A DNA stretch of 64,000 nucleotides, from assembly GCA_020849895.1 (NCBI GenBank), contig JADZFN010000067.1, positions 1 through 64,000 on the forward strand, read 5' to 3'. A program made the position numbers and the translations under genes. This DNA comes from Verrucomicrobiia bacterium. Lineage in GTDB: Bacteria; Verrucomicrobiota; Verrucomicrobiia; JABWAM01. The notes below the pieces were generated by a model. The model was not told the DNA's origin and did no database searches. It saw only the letters and a program-made list of their open reading frames with translations. Position 1 is the stretch's first letter. Every line of letters begins with the position of its first letter. Shown piece after piece: positions 26,227 to 34,948 of this stretch.

Positions 26227-27684
26227 CTACTCCGCCGCGCGCATCTTCTGGATTTCCATCCAGATCCCGAGCAGCGCGGAGCGCACGATGCGACCGCTAT
26301 CATGCGGCCGTGCGAGATACTGCTGGCGGATCAGCGCATGCGAGGTGCCCACGCACCATCCAAGGAAACGCCCGTCCCAGATCTTCGTTTTCATTCCCTG
26401 CCATGCGCGCTCGACCATCGGTGGAATCCGTTCATCGCGGAGCCAGCCGCGCGCCCAGGCCCGCGCGTAGATGCGGATGAACTGGCAGGACGCCGAACCG
26501 CAGGGGCGGCTGTCGGCCGGCGAAGCATCGAGCACATTGAGCCACAGACCATCCTCCCCCTGGACGCGGAGCAACCCTTCGAGACAGTCGCGCAGCAACG
26601 CGCATAATCCCGTCCGTTGCGGATGGTTTTCCGGCATCAGGTTCAGCATCGACCGGATGCCCCAGAGGAAATGGGAGTTGCCCCGCGCCCACGGCGCCGA
26701 ACGGAGGTCGGGTCCCGTCGGCCGTCCGACGTGCCAGTAGAGGGCTTTCTGAGGCTCAAAGAGCCAGCGGTGCGCCCCCAGCGTATGTGCCAGCGCGCGG
26801 TCGAGCCAGCGTGTGTCGCCCGTGGCCCGCGTCAAGGTCGCGTAGGTCTCGCCCACCCAGAGGTTGGTCTCGGTCCAGACCCAGGCATCGTCGAGCACGG
26901 CTTGGGGCGGGCGGTCCGCGTCCGCCCCTTCCGGCACATGGAGGTCGCAGTTGAGAAAAACGCCGTCCTTCCGCCAGAGGAGCGGCCAGGGCGTCTGGGC
27001 GCGGCAAACGGCGGCGAGACGCTCCAGCGGCCGGCGATCGCCGGTCTTTTCCGCATAATCGAGAAAATGCTGCATCCCGTGGGCGTCGGGGAGACGGTCC
27101 AGTTTCGGATAATGCTCGGCGAGATGCGCCCAGACCGGCTCTGCGAGCGCGGGATCGCCAAAGAATTCCGCCGCCTCGATCGCCGTCGGCATCGTGAACA
27201 TGCCGAGTGGATCGGTGAAGGGAACTCCCATCCGCGCGTATTGGCCGAGTTCGTCAGCGGTCGCGCCCTGGCAGGCAGCGACCAGCGTCGCGTCCTCGAT
27301 TCCCTGGAGCCGGGTGATCATCGCGGGGTCGCGCATCGGGAGCCCCGCCGTGTTGACGAGGCGCGTGACGACGTGGCGGACGTTCACATCGCCCACGGCG
27401 CCACCCGCAACGGTCTTCAGGTCGGGCCAGAAGACGAACCCGCCTTCCCTCGTGAACGCGCGCAGGCGGCTCGCGAGGGGCTCGCCCAAAAACTCGTCGC
27501 GCCGCGCCGGGTCCACCATGACGCAGCGGACGCCGTCGAGGGCGGGCGGAAGATCCCTCGGCAGCGTCCAGCCCTCGCCGAAGGGAAAGTGGACGCCGAG
27601 GTCCACAAACTGGCGGATGAAGTGGGTGTAGACGGGATGCGGCGCCGCCGGCGCGAGGATGAGGAGGGGAGGAACGGGGTTCAT
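26227..27684 (-). CDS. Glycoside hydrolase GH88/GH105-like (unsaturated uronyl hydrolase)
   Basis: A 485-aa (alpha/alpha)6-barrel enzyme. The second half shows the family pattern: 'DDAWVWTETNLWVGETYATL', 'HVGRPTGPDLRSAPWARGNSHFLWGI' and 'GEDGLWLNVLDASPADSRPCGSASCQF', matching the DxxW...WxRGNGW...S-A motifs of YteR-type unsaturated rhamnogalacturonyl hydrolases. These hydrate the 4,5-unsaturated uronic acid left by polysaccharide lyases. The N-terminal ~150 residues are an extra domain ('LLILAPAAPHPVYTHFIRQF', 'VMVDPARRDEFLGEP') that resembles glutamine-amidotransferase-like or ThuA-like folds; this is a guess. ATG 27684 overlaps the GH38 stop by 4 bases. No signal peptide. Confidence 0.7.
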   Translation of the reverse strand: MNPVPPLLILAPAAPHPVYTHFIRQFVDLGVHFPFGEGWTLPRDLPPALDGVRCVMVDPARRDEFLGEPLASRLRAFTREGGFVFWPDLKTVAGGAVGDVNVRHVVTRLVNTAGLPMRDPAMITRLQGIEDATLVAACQGATADELGQYARMGVPFTDPLGMFTMPTAIEAAEFFGDPALAEPVWAHLAEHYPKLDRLPDAHGMQHFLDYAEKTGDRRPLERLAAVCRAQTPWPLLWRKDGVFLNCDLHVPEGADADRPPQAVLDDAWVWTETNLWVGETYATLTRATGDTRWLDRALAHTLGAHRWLFEPQKALYWHVGRPTGPDLRSAPWARGNSHFLWGIRSMLNLMPENHPQRTGLCALLRDCLEGLLRVQGEDGLWLNVLDASPADSRPCGSASCQFIRIYARAWARGWLRDERIPPMVERAWQGMKTKIWDGRFLGWCVGTSHALIRQQYLARPHDSGRIVRSALLGIWMEIQKMRAAE

Positions 27685-30600
27685 CGCATGATTCCAAGTT
27701 TCAGGGTGACGATCTGGAACGGTCCCATCTCGAGCGTCACGCCACCGCTCTCCCATTTCAATTCGGCTTCCTCGTCTTCGAGGAGGTTGCAGCGCACCGC
27801 GCGTGTCACGGAAAGCGGGCTCGTCATCCGGACGAGGCCGCGCGCGCCATGCGATTCGACGAGGCGGAGGACGAGGTCGTCCGAATCCTCCGCACGCTTC
27901 ACGGTATCCACGACCACCGAGGCGCGGTCCACGGAGAAAAAGGACTGCTCCTTCGGTGCGACGCTCGTCGGGACGACGAGGAGCGGCGCGTTGAAGGCGG
28001 CGGCCTCCTGAACGACGCCCGCGGCGCGGAAGTCGCCCCCGTGCGTAAGGAGGGCGTAGCGAAAGCGGTGCGCCCCCTGGTCGGCCTCGGGATCGGGCTG
28101 CATCGGCCCGCGCAGCAGCGAAAGCCGCATCACATGGCCGTGCACGGCGTGGCCGTATTTGCTATCGTTGAGCAGCGCGACGCCGAACCCCGGTTCGGAG
28201 AAGTCCGCCCAGCGATGGGCGCACACCTCGAAGCGCGCGAGGTCCCATGTGGTGTTGAAGTGCGTCGGACGCTGGAGATGGCCGAACTGAATTTCGTAAG
28301 TGGCGTTCGGCGCGCGCGCCTCCACGGGGAACTCGACCTTCAAGAACTCGTGTCGCTCCCGCCAATCCGCCTCGCAGGCGAACTCGAGGCGACGCGATAC
28401 GGCGTCGAGCGAGGCGACCACCGTCAGGCGGCTCTTCGCCCCGACGGCGTAATCGAAGCGAAGCGCCGCGCGCAACGGCCCTTTCTCGACCACGCGCCAT
28501 TCCCTCGCAGGCGCGACCGGACGCGGTTTCTCCAGGTGATAGGCGTCCACTTCCCAGGCATCCCAGTTGTGAGGTTCGTCTTCGAACAGGACGAAGCGGT
28601 TGGCCTCGGCGCCCTTGGCGATCGCCTCGCGTCCGAGCACCCGGTCGCGCAGGCTGACGAGCGCGCCGCCGCGCGTGAAGCGGGCGGTCGTCCAGGCGTT
28701 TTCGAGCACGAGATGGTCCCCCTCGTCGCGGACCGTCGTCGCCGTGGCCGGCGTCCGCGAGGCGTCGAGCGCGGCCCAGCCCATGGAAGGCGCGCACGCG
28801 ATCCCCAGGGGACGCCCATCGCGGCCGATCTGCGTCGAGGGGCATCCCTCGGGCAGCTCGACCACCTCTTCGCGCGCATGCGAAAGCGTGTTCACCGTCG
28901 CGAGACCCGCGGGGCGTCCGTCTGCGGGCGGCAGGAGCGCATTCAGACCCGCGGCGCGCGCCGCATCCGTCGCGGCGAACACCTGGAGGAACTGTTCCTC
29001 GGAATCGCGATACACCTCCCGGATCGAGCTGCCGGGAAGGATATCGTGAAACTGGTTGAGCAAGACGAGCTTCCACGCGCGATCGAGCGCCTCGGAGGGA
29101 TACGGCGCCCCGGCGCGCGCGAGCGCGAGCGCGGCGAGACACTCCGCGTCGTGGAGCGCGCCCTCGGCGCGGCGGTTGTTCCGCTTGATCCCGGCTTGCG
29201 ACGTGTAGGTGCCCCGATGCAACTCGAAGTAGAGCTCACCGACCCAGACCCTCGGATCGCGCAGGTCGGCTTCGCAGCGGCGGAAAAACTCCGCGGGCGT
29301 CCGATGCTCGACGCGCGGCAGGCCCTCGAGGTCCTTCATCCTCCGGAGCGAGGCGAGCATCCCGCGGGTCGGCCCGCCGCCGCCGTCGCCGTGGCCGTAG
29401 AGATAGCAGCTCTCGCGCCCGCGCTCGTGGTCCTTGAAGTTGCTCACGTTGAAGACGAGGTCCTTCACGGAGGCGACTCCGTTGTAGGTGTCGGCGGGCG
29501 GAAAATGGGTAAGCACGCGGCTGCCGTCAATCCCCTCCCAGAGGAAGGTGTGGTTCGCCGGCTTGTTGAACTGATTCCACGAAAGCTTCTGGGTAAGGAA
29601 GAAACGGATGCCGCCTGCGCGCAGAATCTGCGGCAGCGCGCCCGAGTAGCCGAAGACGTCCGGGTTCCAGAACTCGCCGCAGGTGATCCCGAACTCCCGG
29701 CGGAAGAACCGCTGGCCATGGAGGAACTGGCGCACGAGCGATTCGCCCGAAGGGAGGTTGCAGTCGGGCTCGATCCACGTGCCGCCCGCCGGCATGAAAC
29801 GACCTTCGGCAACGCGCCGCTTGAGCCGTTCCCACAGCTTGGGATGACCCTCCTTGATCCACGCGAACTGCTGCGCCTGCGAACAGACGAAACGATAGTC
29901 CGGGTCTTCGTCCATGAAACGGAGCGCCGTGGAGAAGGTGCGCACGCACTTGCGCCGCGTCTCCGCGAGCGGCCAGAGCCACGCGGTGTCTATGTGCGCG
30001 TGGCCCATCGCCGTGACGTTGTGCTGGCCGGAGGCGTTGCGCGCGGCGAGGAACTCTGCCGCGATCTCCCGCACACGCGCCCACGTGGCGCGGTCGTCCG
30101 CCTCGAAGGCGTTCGCCATCGCATTCGCCACCCGCAGCGCCTCGCCCGCGCGCGGGCTGGCTTCGGGCAGATGCTGCGCCATGTCGGCGACGGTCATGAA
30201 GTCCCAGTAGAGCTCCCAAAGGTCCCGGTCGAAGCAGGCGATCTCGGCCTGGGCGAGCAATCCGACCTGGCTGTGGACCGGTTCGCCTTCCCAGCCGAAC
30301 AGCGTGTTGCAGGCGACCTCGATGTAGAGCGTGCGCCGCTCTCCACCTGCGGCGCGCGCCGTCAGCGGAAATTCCGGGCGCAACGCCTCCTTGGTCTCCA
30401 TCCATGCCGGCCCGCAGGCGCCCGTCAGCCCCTGGAGCGCTTCCCCCTCCTCCCAGACACACCCTTCCGAGCGCGTGTCCCAGAGGAGGTGCACCTCGCG
30501 CCCCTTCCACTCGCGCGGCACCTGGAGGTCCACACGGAACCAGTGCGTGGACCACCGCGGCCCGAGCGTCTCCCCGAGCTTCGCTGGGCGATAGGCGCCG

Positions 30601-30776
30601 CGCCTCGCCTCGTCGAACGAGATCCGGCCCGGCGCGGCAAAAACAGCAAGCTCCACCGGCGCGCGATCGGGATAGAGTCTCCCGCGCAGACGGGCGGCGA
30701 GTTCGTGGAATCGAAAGAGGGTGAGCTTACGATGGTTCTGCACGATGGGGCGCGGAGTTTTGAAGCAAACCCGCAC
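27681..30776 (-). CDS. GH38 alpha-mannosidase
   Basis: A family 38 retaining alpha-mannosidase of up to 1031 aa. Seen: the N-terminal catalytic domain with zinc ligands in GHAHIDTAWLWP (His, Asp), the 'DEDPDYRFVCSQAQQFAW' region, 'GGTWIEPDCNLPSGESL' and the nucleophile WNPDVFGYSG; a middle three-helix bundle with the histidine of 'NQFHDILPGSS'; then the large beta-sandwich C-terminal part. It hydrolyses alpha-mannosides, probably in the cytosol as there is no signal peptide. The start is uncertain: GTG at 30776 gives the longest reading, GTG at 30743 (VQNHRKLTLFRFHEL) better matches the family. Coupled to the GH88/105 gene (ATGA) and preceded by an araC gene on the same strand. Confidence 0.9.
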   Translation of the reverse strand: MRVCFKTPRPIVQNHRKLTLFRFHELAARLRGRLYPDRAPVELAVFAAPGRISFDEARRGAYRPAKLGETLGPRWSTHWFRVDLQVPREWKGREVHLLWDTRSEGCVWEEGEALQGLTGACGPAWMETKEALRPEFPLTARAAGGERRTLYIEVACNTLFGWEGEPVHSQVGLLAQAEIACFDRDLWELYWDFMTVADMAQHLPEASPRAGEALRVANAMANAFEADDRATWARVREIAAEFLAARNASGQHNVTAMGHAHIDTAWLWPLAETRRKCVRTFSTALRFMDEDPDYRFVCSQAQQFAWIKEGHPKLWERLKRRVAEGRFMPAGGTWIEPDCNLPSGESLVRQFLHGQRFFRREFGITCGEFWNPDVFGYSGALPQILRAGGIRFFLTQKLSWNQFNKPANHTFLWEGIDGSRVLTHFPPADTYNGVASVKDLVFNVSNFKDHERGRESCYLYGHGDGGGGPTRGMLASLRRMKDLEGLPRVEHRTPAEFFRRCEADLRDPRVWVGELYFELHRGTYTSQAGIKRNNRRAEGALHDAECLAALALARAGAPYPSEALDRAWKLVLLNQFHDILPGSSIREVYRDSEEQFLQVFAATDAARAAGLNALLPPADGRPAGLATVNTLSHAREEVVELPEGCPSTQIGRDGRPLGIACAPSMGWAALDASRTPATATTVRDEGDHLVLENAWTTARFTRGGALVSLRDRVLGREAIAKGAEANRFVLFEDEPHNWDAWEVDAYHLEKPRPVAPAREWRVVEKGPLRAALRFDYAVGAKSRLTVVASLDAVSRRLEFACEADWRERHEFLKVEFPVEARAPNATYEIQFGHLQRPTHFNTTWDLARFEVCAHRWADFSEPGFGVALLNDSKYGHAVHGHVMRLSLLRGPMQPDPEADQGAHRFRYALLTHGGDFRAAGVVQEAAAFNAPLLVVPTSVAPKEQSFFSVDRASVVVDTVKRAEDSDDLVLRLVESHGARGLVRMTSPLSVTRAVRCNLLEDEEAELKWESGGVTLEMGPFQIVTLKLGIMR

Positions 30777-31026
30777 GCGGTCAATTCAAAAACCGGCGAA
30801 AGCACCTCGCTTTTCTCCATATTTCGAGAAGCGGACGAGGGGGAACACGGATTCCCGGGCACAACGCGCCTGACGCCTTCCCCTCCTCAAAAAAACCTCG
30901 TGCGACCCCGGACTCGGCGCGCCTTCCCAAGGGGCGTTTGCGCGGCGCGACGCGGATCCGAGCCGCCGGCCTGGCGCTCCTTTGCCGGAGGAAATCCAGC
31001 GGGCGGCAAGCGAGACTCCCGAAACC

Positions 31027-31052
31027 CGCCGGGAGGATTTCATCTCCCGGCG
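31027..31052. terminator. Hairpin spanning the araC stop codon
   Basis: CGCCGGGAG (31027-31035) and CTCCCGGCG (31044-31052) form perfect 9-bp arms; the araC stop codon lies in the 8-base loop. There is no T-run after it on the minus strand, so it may be an attenuator or RNA-stability element between araC and the GH38 gene rather than a full terminator. Confidence 0.35.
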
Positions 31053-31906
31053 CGGGCGTGCTTCTTTCGGAAACGGACGGGCGAAAAACCGAAGTGCATG
31101 CGGAAATCGCGCGAGAAAAAGAGCGGGTCGCGGTAGCCGGCCGCCAGGCCCACGCTCTTGACGGGAAGCGAGGTGGCCAGGAGCTGTTGCCGGGCGAGGC
31201 GCATCCGTTGTTCCTTCACCCATTTTTTCGGAGGCATCCCCACGAGGCTGCAAAAGGTGTGCTCGAAAAAGGAGGAGGGCGTTCCGACGGCCGCCGCCCA
31301 TTCAGCGAGGCGGAACGGGCGCGCGAGGTTCGCGAGCGCCCACGCCTGGGCGGAGCGCGTGAGCGTCGTCGCGCGGTCCCGAAGTTCCGGCGCGCGACGC
31401 ACCGGCGAGCGCGTCTCCCGCAGGATGCGTTCGGTCAGCTCAAGCAGCGCCGCCGCGACCGCGAGGTCGCGGAGCGCCGAAGACTCCGCCAGCGCGCCCA
31501 GTACGCGGCGAAAAGCCTGCCTTATCTCGGCGGGATGCCGCAGCACGTGATGGTGGCGGAATTCACGGTGGAGAAGGATGTTGTCCTCCTCCCCCTGGGA
31601 GACGGCGAATCCCAGGCCGATCGCCGTATGCGGCCGCCCAAAGGCGGACCACAAAGAACAGACTTCGCCGGGACGGAGAATCATGAGGTCGCCTTGACGA
31701 AAGAGGTTTTTTCTCCCCTCGATCTCCGCCCAGAACCCCCCGCGCTCCGCGAAGCGGAAGCTGAGCTTCCCGGGATGCAGCGGCGCGGGACCGAACCGCC
31801 AGCCGGCCGGCTTGGTTTCCTCCATGCCAGAGTAGATGTGGACTCCGAAGCGCGCCTCGAAGAGGGGCGAATACAGGCGGGCGCGAGCGGAAAAGGATGA
31901 AGACAC
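31040..31906 (-). CDS. AraC family transcriptional regulator
   Basis: A 288-aa regulator. Residues ~25-110 form a cupin-like sensor ('GKLSFRFAERGGFWAEIEGRKNLFRQGDLMILRPGEVCSLW' region, typical of sugar-binding AraC N-domains), and ~185-280 hold the two helix-turn-helices ('FRLAEWAAAVGTPSSFFEHTF', then 'SVGLAAGYRDPLFFSRDFRMHFGFSPVRFRK' region). The start is GTG at 31906, with GGAG ten bases before it; no ATG in the same frame precedes the sensor. It lies upstream of the GH38 and GH88/105 genes on the same strand and is divergent from a PEP-CTERM gene, so it may control either side. Confidence 0.88.
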   Translation of the reverse strand: MSSSFSARARLYSPLFEARFGVHIYSGMEETKPAGWRFGPAPLHPGKLSFRFAERGGFWAEIEGRKNLFRQGDLMILRPGEVCSLWSAFGRPHTAIGLGFAVSQGEEDNILLHREFRHHHVLRHPAEIRQAFRRVLGALAESSALRDLAVAAALLELTERILRETRSPVRRAPELRDRATTLTRSAQAWALANLARPFRLAEWAAAVGTPSSFFEHTFCSLVGMPPKKWVKEQRMRLARQQLLATSLPVKSVGLAAGYRDPLFFSRDFRMHFGFSPVRFRKKHARAGR

Positions 31907-31952
31907 GATCGTTTTTCTCCATGTTTTTTTTGAAAATGTCCATTCTAAAAGA

Positions 31953-31981
31953 TTGGCGTTTTTCCGCCGGCACGCTATAAA
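31953..31981 (+). promoter_or_regulatory. Sigma-70-type promoter of the PEP-CTERM gene
   Basis: TTGGCG (31953-31958) and TATAAA (31976-31981) are separated by exactly 17 bases. A start site near 31988 would leave a leader of about 45 bases containing AAGGA 9 bases before the ATG at 32032. Position and spacing are good; the -35 matches four of six consensus bases. Confidence 0.6.
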
Positions 31982-32031
31982 TCTCCGCTGATTCGCAACG
32001 TTTTCTCGAATTCTTCAGCCAAGGAATCCTC

Positions 32032-33615
32032 ATGAAACCTCGCTTCCTTTCAGCGGCTTTTCTCGCAGGGCTTCTGGCGGCCGGCGCGCCCCTCGTGCTC
32101 TCTGCGGACAATCAAACCTTCTGGATCACCACTGCCGTGGATCATGCCGGCGCGGACTATGCCGTCGGAAACGGCACCAACAACGCGCTGATCATCTCCA
32201 ACGGCGGCCAGCTCACGAACGTCGGTCAAGGGGATGTTGGAACGGCGGGAGGAGGCGATGGGAATTCCGCGCTCGTGGCCGGTTCGAACTCGCTCTGGCA
32301 GTTGAACGGCGCGTTGAACATCGGAGCATTCTCCAAAAACAACACGCTCGTGATCAGCAACGGCGGAAGGGTGCAAGACACCATAAGTCGGGTCGGCTAC
32401 GTTCTGGGTTCGATAAGCAACCGCGTGATCGTCACCGGCGTCGGCTCCGTGTGGACCAATTCAGGCATTCTCTACGTCGGCTATCAGAGTTCGGTACACA
32501 ACGAACTGCAGATCCTGAATGGCGGCACGGTGTACAGCAGCGAGGGTTGGATCGGCGCCTACGGCGGCCTCGGCACCGAAACCACCAACAATACCGTGAT
32601 CATCTCGGGCGCGGGTTCATTGTGGAGAAGCGCAAGCGATTTTAACATCGGCCTCGCCGGCAGCGGCAACAATTCGGGCAATCGTCTCGTCATTTCCAAT
32701 TCGGGCATGCTTGTTGTGGGCGGCGGGCTGTATGCCTCCTATGACGCCTCCGCGACCGGCAACTCTGTTTGGCTTGCCGACGGCGGTCTCCTCGAAGCCA
32801 ACACGATCACCGTGAGGTCCGGCAACGCGATCACCAACGCCGGCGGCGTCTTCCAGTTCAGCACGGCGGCGCCCAACCTGAACGATGTGACTGCCGGCAC
32901 AATGGTGATGACGAATGGCGTCCTGAGCTTCCGCGGGATCGCCAATGCCACGCCGATTCTCGGAGTCGGACTCAAGAAGATCGTATTTCAGGGCGACACC
33001 GGCTTTCAGCTCAACTCGGCGACGAACGCGGCGGGATTGGAAGACTACACGTTTGATTCGGTGGCGAACACCGGCACGGCAACGAATTTCCAGCGTCTCA
33101 TCCTGGCGGGAAGCGGGTCGCTGTGGCGCAGCGACAACCTCACGATCGGCGCGGGCGGCGCGCTCAGCGGCAACGGGATCATTCAGGCCAATACGGTCAC
33201 AAACCGGGGCGCGCTGGCGCCAGGCCACTCGGCCGGCCTGCTCACCTTCACGAGCAACCTGACGCTGCTCGCCTCCTCGGTGGTGAACATGGAGCTGGGC
33301 GGGACCAACGCGGCGCTCTACGACCGCATGGTCGTGGGAGGCGCACTCGCGCTCGATGGGGCGCTCAATGTCACTTTGATCAACGGGTTCACGCCGCAGG
33401 AGGACATCACCAACAGCTTCAATTTGCTGGACTGGACCTCGGTCTCCGGCACGTTCTTAACGCTGAACCTCCCTTCAGGCTACAACTGGGATACGAGCCA
33501 GCTCTATACCACCGGCACCCTGCTCCTAATTCCGGTTCCCGAGCCGGGTGCGGCGACGCTCCTGGGCATCGCCGGCGTTTCCGCCTTGTGGCTGCGCTTC
33601 CGCCGCCGCTCCTAA
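32032..33615 (+). CDS. PEP-CTERM autotransporter-like surface protein
   Basis: A 527-aa exported protein. A clear signal peptide (MKPRFLSAAFLAGLLAAGAPLVLSA) is followed by repeated strand units of about 45-60 aa built on 'NNALIISNGGQLTNVG', 'NTLVISNGGRVQD', 'NRLVISNSGMLVVGG', each ended by 'SLW' motifs, a beta-helix pattern like that of the window's first gene. Residues ~350-500 look like an autotransporter passenger end ('LTIGAGGALSGNGIIQANTV', 'LAPGHSAGLLTF'). The C-terminus VPEPGAATLLGIAGVSALWLRFRRRS is a complete PEP-CTERM sorting signal for an exosortase, which is encoded at 54802-55980. It is divergent from araC and has its own promoter. Confidence 0.9.
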   Translation: MKPRFLSAAFLAGLLAAGAPLVLSADNQTFWITTAVDHAGADYAVGNGTNNALIISNGGQLTNVGQGDVGTAGGGDGNSALVAGSNSLWQLNGALNIGAFSKNNTLVISNGGRVQDTISRVGYVLGSISNRVIVTGVGSVWTNSGILYVGYQSSVHNELQILNGGTVYSSEGWIGAYGGLGTETTNNTVIISGAGSLWRSASDFNIGLAGSGNNSGNRLVISNSGMLVVGGGLYASYDASATGNSVWLADGGLLEANTITVRSGNAITNAGGVFQFSTAAPNLNDVTAGTMVMTNGVLSFRGIANATPILGVGLKKIVFQGDTGFQLNSATNAAGLEDYTFDSVANTGTATNFQRLILAGSGSLWRSDNLTIGAGGALSGNGIIQANTVTNRGALAPGHSAGLLTFTSNLTLLASSVVNMELGGTNAALYDRMVVGGALALDGALNVTLINGFTPQEDITNSFNLLDWTSVSGTFLTLNLPSGYNWDTSQLYTTGTLLLIPVPEPGAATLLGIAGVSALWLRFRRRS

Positions 33616-33740
33616 TTGGGCGTCGGATCTCTATTTTCCCGAAGTCCTTTGGTGGCGCGTCGTCGCGCAGAGGAGGTCCGCTTTCGGACGACGGACCGGG
33701 CCTTCCCTTCGTTCAGGGCACGGCCTAGTCTGACCTCGAA

Positions 33741-34142
33741 ATGCACGAGTTTTCCCTGATCGAAGCGCTGGTCGAGGCGGTGGAAACCGAACGGAAATCT
33801 TGTCCCGGAACGCGCGTCCGCTCCGTCCGGATCCGCGTGGGCGAACTCCGCCAGGTCGAGCCTTCCACCCTGGAGTTCTGCTGGGACGCCGCCACACAGG
33901 ACACCCCACTCGATGGCACGACGCTCAGGATCGAGCGCGTGGACGCCCGGGCGCGCTGTCCGGAATGCCGCGCCGAGTTCGCCGTGCGCGAAAACTGGTT
34001 TGAGTGCCCTGCCTGCCATGCCCTCGGCGGCGAAATCCTCGCGGGACGGGAGCTGAGCCTGGTGTCGTTGGAGCTCGAGACACCGGGCTTCGTCAACAAA
34101 ACAGACGCAGGCGATCCACCGCCCTCCTTCCCGCATCCTTGA
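33741..34142 (+). CDS. hypA: HypA/HybF-type nickel metallochaperone-like protein
   Basis: A 133-aa protein that matches HypA, which delivers nickel to [NiFe] hydrogenase or urease. Seen: the nickel-binding N-terminus MHE (His2), 'FSLIEALVEAVE', the conserved 'VRIRVGELRQVEPSTLEFCWDA' region, and the zinc site C73-x2-C76...C89-x2-C92 (CPEC, CPAC). HypA is usually ~115 aa; here a C-terminal tail of ~20 residues is added. No hydrogenase, urease or other hyp gene is in the window, which is unusual. The neighbours are a PEP-CTERM gene and an AsmA-like gene. No good ribosome binding site precedes the ATG. Confidence 0.85.
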   Translation: MHEFSLIEALVEAVETERKSCPGTRVRSVRIRVGELRQVEPSTLEFCWDAATQDTPLDGTTLRIERVDARARCPECRAEFAVRENWFECPACHALGGEILAGRELSLVSLELETPGFVNKTDAGDPPPSFPHP

Positions 34143-34238
34143 CGCCCTTCCAAGGCGGCGGAAATCCTTCGAGGCGGCCAATTTCGCTTGGCTTCCCAGG
34201 GCGCACATCAAATCATTCAAAGGCGTTTTCGCCCCTCC

Positions 34239-34904
34239 ATGTTCCGCTGGCTTTTTCGTTGGATTCTTCTGACTGTGCTCCTCGTCGGAGGTCTGGCGCT
34301 GACGCGGAATTGGATCGCCCGTCATCTCCTGATCTCCGAGTTGGAGCGGACGACCCGCCTCCCCTGCTCCGTGGAGGCGATGAACGTCCATCTTTCCTCG
34401 CCGGTGATCGAGGCGCGCGCCGTGTCTCTCTACAATCCTCCCTACAGCTCCCGCACGCCGTTGGCTCTCGAGATTCGCGCGATCACGGCGCGTTACGACT
34501 TGGGCGCCCTTCTCCGTGGCCGATGGGTTTTCTCGAAGCTCGACGTGGAGATTGCGGTGGCCAACGTCGTCCGATCCCCGGAAGGCCCCACGAACCTGCG
34601 CGGTCTGCAACAGCGCCTGGACGCCGGCGGCGGAAGAAACGCGTCGTTCGTTGCGTCTGAATTTTCGATTCGCGCCGAAAAAATCTGTTACGTGGACGAA
34701 AGCCGCGGGCGGCCGCGCATCCAGACCGCCTCGCATGGGGAGGTGCAGACCTGGCGCGACCTGCGCGGGGAGGGCGCCGTGCGAAAATGCGCCGCCGCCT
34801 TTCTTGCGCGCCTCCAGGCCAACGATCCGTTCGAGGCGCCGCTGCCGCCTCTGCCGAAGCCCGCGTCTCCCTCCTCCAAAGGCAAGCCTCCCCGCAAATC
34901 TTGA
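34239..34904 (+). CDS. Membrane-anchored hypothetical protein, AsmA-like N-terminus
   Basis: A 221-aa protein with one N-terminal membrane helix (MFRWLFRWILLTVLLVGG) and a periplasmic part. The pattern after the helix ('SELERTTRLPCSVEAMNVHLSSPVIEARAVSLYNPP' region, then 'LEIRAITARYDLGALLRGRWVFSKLDVE') is that of AsmA/DUF748-type proteins, where a short beta-grasp strand repeat describes a lipid-transfer-like scaffold. A Pro/Ser/Lys-rich tail (PLPPLPKPASPSSKGKPP) ends it. Function not known. I start at the ATG before the helix (34239), not at an earlier possible start, because the added residues have no family character. It could be co-transcribed with hypA 96 bases upstream. Confidence 0.6.
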   Translation: MFRWLFRWILLTVLLVGGLALTRNWIARHLLISELERTTRLPCSVEAMNVHLSSPVIEARAVSLYNPPYSSRTPLALEIRAITARYDLGALLRGRWVFSKLDVEIAVANVVRSPEGPTNLRGLQQRLDAGGGRNASFVASEFSIRAEKICYVDESRGRPRIQTASHGEVQTWRDLRGEGAVRKCAAAFLARLQANDPFEAPLPPLPKPASPSSKGKPPRKS

Positions 34905-34948
34905 CCCGTTCCACCCGCGGCCTTGCGCGCCTCGGGCCGCCTTCTCCG

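Noticed and set aside
27849-31136. A 1095-codon plus-strand open frame
   Set aside because: Antisense to the GH38 gene; Arg/Ala/Glu-rich without motifs.
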